Shown: piece by piece, positions 60,534 to 64,000 of the stretch
How positions within the stretch are numbered: position 1 is the stretch's first letter
How the letters are laid out: every line of letters starts with the position of its first letter
DNA from: Pantoea alhagi
GTDB lineage: Bacteria; Pseudomonadota; Gammaproteobacteria; Enterobacterales; Enterobacteriaceae
DNA: 64,000 nt
Direction of reading: 5' to 3'
Assembly: GCF_002101395.1 (NCBI RefSeq)
Contig: NZ_CP019706.1
Span: 806,001-870,000, forward strand
Made by a program: the position numbers and the translations under genes
Notes under the pieces: generated by a model
What the model was told of the DNA's origin: nothing
Databases searched by the model: none
What the model saw: only the letters and a program-made list of their open reading frames with translations

Positions 60534-63146
60534 TTACGCCTCGAACTGACACTGAAACTCACCCTGGTCAAAACTGACGCGCAGGTGACGGTAGCGCTGA
60601 TCATGTGCGCTGGCCGTGAGCAGGATCTGGCTCATTTGCGGCAGCAGCGTATTGGTCAGGATGGCATCGACCATGCGTCCGCCCGATTCCACTTCGGTGC
60701 AACGCTGGACAATCTGGCTGATCACGCTCTCATCGATTTGCGAGATGATACCGTGATTTTCTTCAAGACGACGCTGGATGCGTTTTAGCTGCAGGCGAAC
60801 AATCTCGGCCAGCATTGTATCGCTTAACGGATAGTAAGGCACAACCAGCAAACGACCAAGCAGAGCCGGTGGAAAGACTTCCAGCAGCGGGCCGCGCAGC
60901 GCGGTGGAGAGCGCTTCCGGCTCCGGCATCAGCTCAGGATCGGCGCACATGGCGCTGATAAGCTGTGTGCCGACATTAGAGGTCAGAATAATAATGGTGT
61001 TGCGAAAATCGATATGACGCCCTTCGCCATCCTCCATCCAGCCCTTATCAAATACCTGGAAAAAGATCTCATGCACGTCCGGATGCGCTTTTTCAATTTC
61101 ATCCAGCAGTACCACGCTGTAAGGGCGACGTCTTACCGCTTCCGTCAGCACGCCGCCTTCACCATAACCAACATAGCCCGGAGGCGCGCCTTTCAGGGTG
61201 GAGACGGTGTGCGCTTCCTGAAACTCGCTCATATTGATGGTGATAATGTTCTGCTCGCCGCCGTACAGGGATTCAGCCAGCGCCAGCGCCGTTTCGGTTT
61301 TGCCGACGCCGGAAGGGCCGCATAACATAAAGACGCCGACCGGTTTATTCGGATCGTCCAGCCGCGCGCGCGAGGTACGTACGCGTTTAGCGATCAGCTC
61401 CAGGCCATGATGCTGGCCAATCACCCGCTCGCTGAGCGTATCGGCCAGGTTCAGCACCGCATCGATCTCATTTTTGACCATTCGTCCCAGCGGAATGCCG
61501 GTCCAGTCGGAAACTACCGCCGCCACTACGTTGGCATCAACCGCCGCGAACAGCAGAGGCGCTTCGCCCTGTAGCGTGCTGAGCGCCTGTTGTTTTTCCG
61601 CCAGCTGCTGCTGTAGCGCTGACAGGTTGTCAGCCTGCTCGCCATACAGCTGCGCACGCAGAGCAATGATCGCCTCCACCAGCTCACGCTCCTGCTGCCA
61701 GCGTGCCATCAGCGTATCGCGTTCCTGAGTCAGCGTCGCCAGCTGGGCGTCTAACTGGGCGATCCGCTCGCTAACATCGGATGAAAGCCGGGCTTCGCGC
61801 TCAGCAATTTCACGTTCGATCTCCAGCGCGGCGATACGATGCAGACAATCTTCCAGCTGCGGCGGCTGTGCGCCCTGGCTAACGGCCACGCGGGCACAGG
61901 CGGTATCCAGCAGCGCCACCGCTTTATCCGGCAGCTGGCGCGCAGGAATATAGCGATGGGAAAGTTTCACCGCCGCGCTGACCGCTTCATCCAGCAGCAG
62001 CACATGATGATGTTTTTCCAGCGTGCTCACCGTGCTGCGCAGCATGAGCAGCGCTTTTTCTTCGTCAGGCTCATGAACCTGCACCGTCTGGAACCGACGG
62101 GTCAGCGCCGGATCTTTCTCAATATATTTTTTGTATTCTGCCCAGGTGGTCGCGCCGATAGTACGCAGTTGACCGCGCGCCAGCGCCGGTTTTAACAGGT
62201 TGGCGGCATCGCCAGTGCCCTGCTGCCCACCAGCGCCCACCAGCGTATGAATTTCGTCAATAAACAGCACAATCGGCGTTGGGCTGGACTGCACTTCATT
62301 AATCAGCGCCTGCAGACGCGCCTCAAATTCGCCTTTCATACCGGCACCCGCCTGCAGCATGCCCATATCCAGCAGCCAAAGCTGAACATCACGCAGTGGC
62401 GGCGGCACGTCACCTGCGGCAATACGCAGCGCCAGCCCTTCTACCACCGCTGTTTTACCCACGCCCGCTTCGCCGGTCAGCAAGGGATTGTTCTGCCGAC
62501 GGCGCATCAGAATATCCACCATCTGCCGGATCTCTTCATCGCGACCAGCAACCGGATCGATTTTGCCTTCACGCGCACGCGCCGTCAGCTCCTGCGCATA
62601 CTGCGCCAGCGTCCCTTGCTGCTGCGGTGCCGCCAGTGAACTTTCCGGCTGCGCGGCCGCCTGTTGCGCCTCTTTACTGTTGGCAAAAATCGCCCCGAAC
62701 TGCTCCATCAGCAGATCGGCGCTCAGGCGGCTGAACTGCGGCGAAATGCTTTTCAGCACGTTGGCAAGATTGAAGGTTTTTAGCATACCGATCAGCAAGT
62801 GGCCGCCACGGATCCGGGTCACGCCAAATTTCAGCGAGCCGTAAACCCAGGCGCGCTCAACGGCACTGTCGATATGCTCTGAGAGATCAGAAACCGCGCT
62901 GGCTCCGCGCGGCAGGCGATCCAGCGCCGCGACGATATCGCGCGTCAGTGCTTCTTCATCAAGAGAAAAATAGCGGATCAGCTGCTGCAGATCGCCATCC
63001 TGATGCTGCATCAGCTGATGCAGCCAGTGAACCAGTTCAACATACGGGTTGCCGCGCAGCTTACAAAAGGCCGTCGCGCTCTCCAGCGAAGTAAATAATA
63101 GCGTGTCCAGTTTGCCGAACAGTACGGCGCGGCTGATTTCTGACAT
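60534..63146 (-). CDS. clpV: T6SS sheath-recycling ATPase ClpV (TssH)
   Basis: 870 residues, starting MSEISRAVLFGKLDTLLFTS. The N-terminal domain (1-160) binds contracted TssC sheath. Two AAA+ modules follow with Walker A GEAGVGKTAV and GPSGVGKTET, and Walker B-type LFIDEIHTLVGAG and VLLDEIEKAHPD. A coiled middle domain (about 420-520, Glu/Gln-rich) separates them. It is between tssG and the kinase gene. The N-terminus and the T6SS setting separate it from ClpB. Confidence 0.95.
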   Translation of the reverse strand: MSEISRAVLFGKLDTLLFTSLESATAFCKLRGNPYVELVHWLHQLMQHQDGDLQQLIRYFSLDEEALTRDIVAALDRLPRGASAVSDLSEHIDSAVERAWVYGSLKFGVTRIRGGHLLIGMLKTFNLANVLKSISPQFSRLSADLLMEQFGAIFANSKEAQQAAAQPESSLAAPQQQGTLAQYAQELTARAREGKIDPVAGRDEEIRQMVDILMRRRQNNPLLTGEAGVGKTAVVEGLALRIAAGDVPPPLRDVQLWLLDMGMLQAGAGMKGEFEARLQALINEVQSSPTPIVLFIDEIHTLVGAGGQQGTGDAANLLKPALARGQLRTIGATTWAEYKKYIEKDPALTRRFQTVQVHEPDEEKALLMLRSTVSTLEKHHHVLLLDEAVSAAVKLSHRYIPARQLPDKAVALLDTACARVAVSQGAQPPQLEDCLHRIAALEIEREIAEREARLSSDVSERIAQLDAQLATLTQERDTLMARWQQERELVEAIIALRAQLYGEQADNLSALQQQLAEKQQALSTLQGEAPLLFAAVDANVVAAVVSDWTGIPLGRMVKNEIDAVLNLADTLSERVIGQHHGLELIAKRVRTSRARLDDPNKPVGVFMLCGPSGVGKTETALALAESLYGGEQNIITINMSEFQEAHTVSTLKGAPPGYVGYGEGGVLTEAVRRRPYSVVLLDEIEKAHPDVHEIFFQVFDKGWMEDGEGRHIDFRNTIIILTSNVGTQLISAMCADPELMPEPEALSTALRGPLLEVFPPALLGRLLVVPYYPLSDTMLAEIVRLQLKRIQRRLEENHGIISQIDESVISQIVQRCTEVESGGRMVDAILTNTLLPQMSQILLTASAHDQRYRHLRVSFDQGEFQCQFEA

Positions 63147-63205
63147 GATGATCTCTGACGGATAAGTTAAGGGTCTAAAATGAGAGTAAAATCTGAGGGG
63201 CTTCC

Positions 63206-64000
63206 TTACCCCTCCGGGCTGAAGGTTAAATCGCCGCGCGGCTGGGGAATCGGCTGTTTACCGAGCCAGGCGCTGTAACCGAGACGTCCTTCGCTGCCGG
63301 GTATCGTGCCCGGCACCTCATCGCTTGCCAGCAGCAGCCGCACTTCCCAGACATATTCAATGCCCAGATACTGGCGTACCCAGTCGCGCAACTCTTCCGC
63401 ATGCCTCTCGCCGGGTAAAAACTGCTGATAACGCGCCAGCGACAAGGGACCAATTTCGATGCGCAGCTTATGCTGCACGTCACGCACCGCCACGCCCAGA
63501 AAAGCGGATTCGCCAAGCCGTGACATCTGGCGTCCTGCGCCCAGTCGGGCACGTTCGCGCTTATCCAGCGCCAGCCACTGCGGCAGATTTTGTTCGATGC
63601 GCACCGGTACGCCAAAGTAATGCCGCAAAATTTTTTCCAGCCCTTCCGCATCACGCGTATGGCGGCTAAGGTGGCCCGCCAGCATCAGACGGGCATGCTC
63701 GCTTAAAGAGCCTTTCTTGCGCTGCGCGGGCTGACCCATGCCGATCAGGCTGGCAAGGTAACTGTCAAAACGCTGTCCATCCGGACGATCGAGCGAAACC
63801 GTAGGCTGCGCATCAGCCCATGCGCGGTAAAACAGTAACGTCAGGCGATGGTGAAACAGATCGGCAAAGGCGGTCAGGCTGGGATCCTGATGATGATAAA
63901 GACGCTCACGCGCGTGCTCCGTCATATGAATCGGCAAAGGCCCGTTAGGACCAAACAGACCAAAACTCAGGATCGAAACTTCATGCAGCTCGCTCTCTTT
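63206..64000 (-). CDS. tssG: T6SS baseplate protein TssG, start outside the window
   Basis: 265 codons; the frame is open through the window edge. Just inside the edge it reads SFGLFGPNGPLPIHMTEHAR, the TssG signature. The conserved motifs QFLPG (here QQFLPGERHAEELRDWVRQY) and the GRLGYSAWLG end are present. TssG with TssE, TssF and TssK forms the baseplate wedge. A TTG at 63935-63937 inside the conserved segment is not the start. It lies 59 bp upstream of clpV. Confidence 0.93.
   Translation of the reverse strand, partial: KESELHEVSILSFGLFGPNGPLPIHMTEHARERLYHHQDPSLTAFADLFHHRLTLLFYRAWADAQPTVSLDRPDGQRFDSYLASLIGMGQPAQRKKGSLSEHARLMLAGHLSRHTRDAEGLEKILRHYFGVPVRIEQNLPQWLALDKRERARLGAGRQMSRLGESAFLGVAVRDVQHKLRIEIGPLSLARYQQFLPGERHAEELRDWVRQYLGIEYVWEVRLLLASDEVPGTIPGSEGRLGYSAWLGKQPIPQPRGDLTFSPEG

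Noticed and set aside
60534..63146. clpB as an alternative name for the large AAA+ gene
   Set aside because: The neighbours are T6SS genes and the N-terminal domain is of the ClpV type.

Overview
The window is a chromosomal segment of an enterobacterium of the order Enterobacterales. Gene order and protein resemblance suggest the Erwiniaceae (Pantoea, Erwinia or Mixta type), but the genus cannot be fixed from sequence reading alone. Positions 1 to about 45000 follow the E. coli map around the thr and deo loci, inverted: ribF, rpsT, nhaR-nhaA, dnaJ-dnaK, mog, tal, yaaA, thrC-thrB-thrA-thrL, lasT, arcA, creA, rob, gpmB, yjjX, trpR, slt, ettA, nadR-radA-serB, smp, deoD-deoB-deoA-deoC, yjjV, ytjA, osmY, prfC. 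No rRNA, tRNA or CRISPR array was seen.

Departures from the E. coli plan stand out within this backbone. creB, creC and creD are missing, so creA lies next to arcA. yaaX, yaaJ, satP, yaaW, yaaI, yjjJ, lplA, yjjW and yjjI are absent. A membrane flavin-reductase-like gene lies between rpsT and nhaR, and an MFS transporter between dnaK and mog. deoR lies beside slt. A LysR/oxidoreductase pair and a second LysR gene lie between ettA and nadR. Readable regulation includes the thr attenuator with its 22-codon leader peptide, a sigma-32 promoter before dnaK, a trp operator before trpR, a likely FNR box upstream of arcA, and a deoP2-like control region with a DeoR operator and two CRP sites 53 bp apart.

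From about 45200 to the right edge lies an accessory region, placed where E. coli has the prfC-yjjG junction. It starts with two unrecognised genes and a wreck zone holding a 21-codon treR remnant and a deleted Rhs scar. Next comes an Rhs toxin array: two orphan toxin tips, each with a small candidate immunity gene, then a full 1491-residue PAAR-Rhs effector with its own immunity gene and an EagR-type (DUF1795) chaperone. Upstream on the same strand are an evolved VgrG carrying a C-terminal peptidoglycan-hydrolase domain, a secreted partner overlapping it by 4 bp, a DUF3829 lipoprotein, a membrane Ser/Thr kinase, the ClpV ATPase and the start-truncated TssG. Together these form the effector end of a type VI secretion system (T6SS) cluster continuing past the window.

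The logic of the right end is: TssG (baseplate) and ClpV (sheath recycling) belong to the machine; the kinase probably controls firing after translation; VgrG and PAAR-Rhs form the spike and deliver a wall-degrading and an Rhs-tip toxin; the small genes protect the producer and its kin. Old tips left downstream record past toxin replacement.
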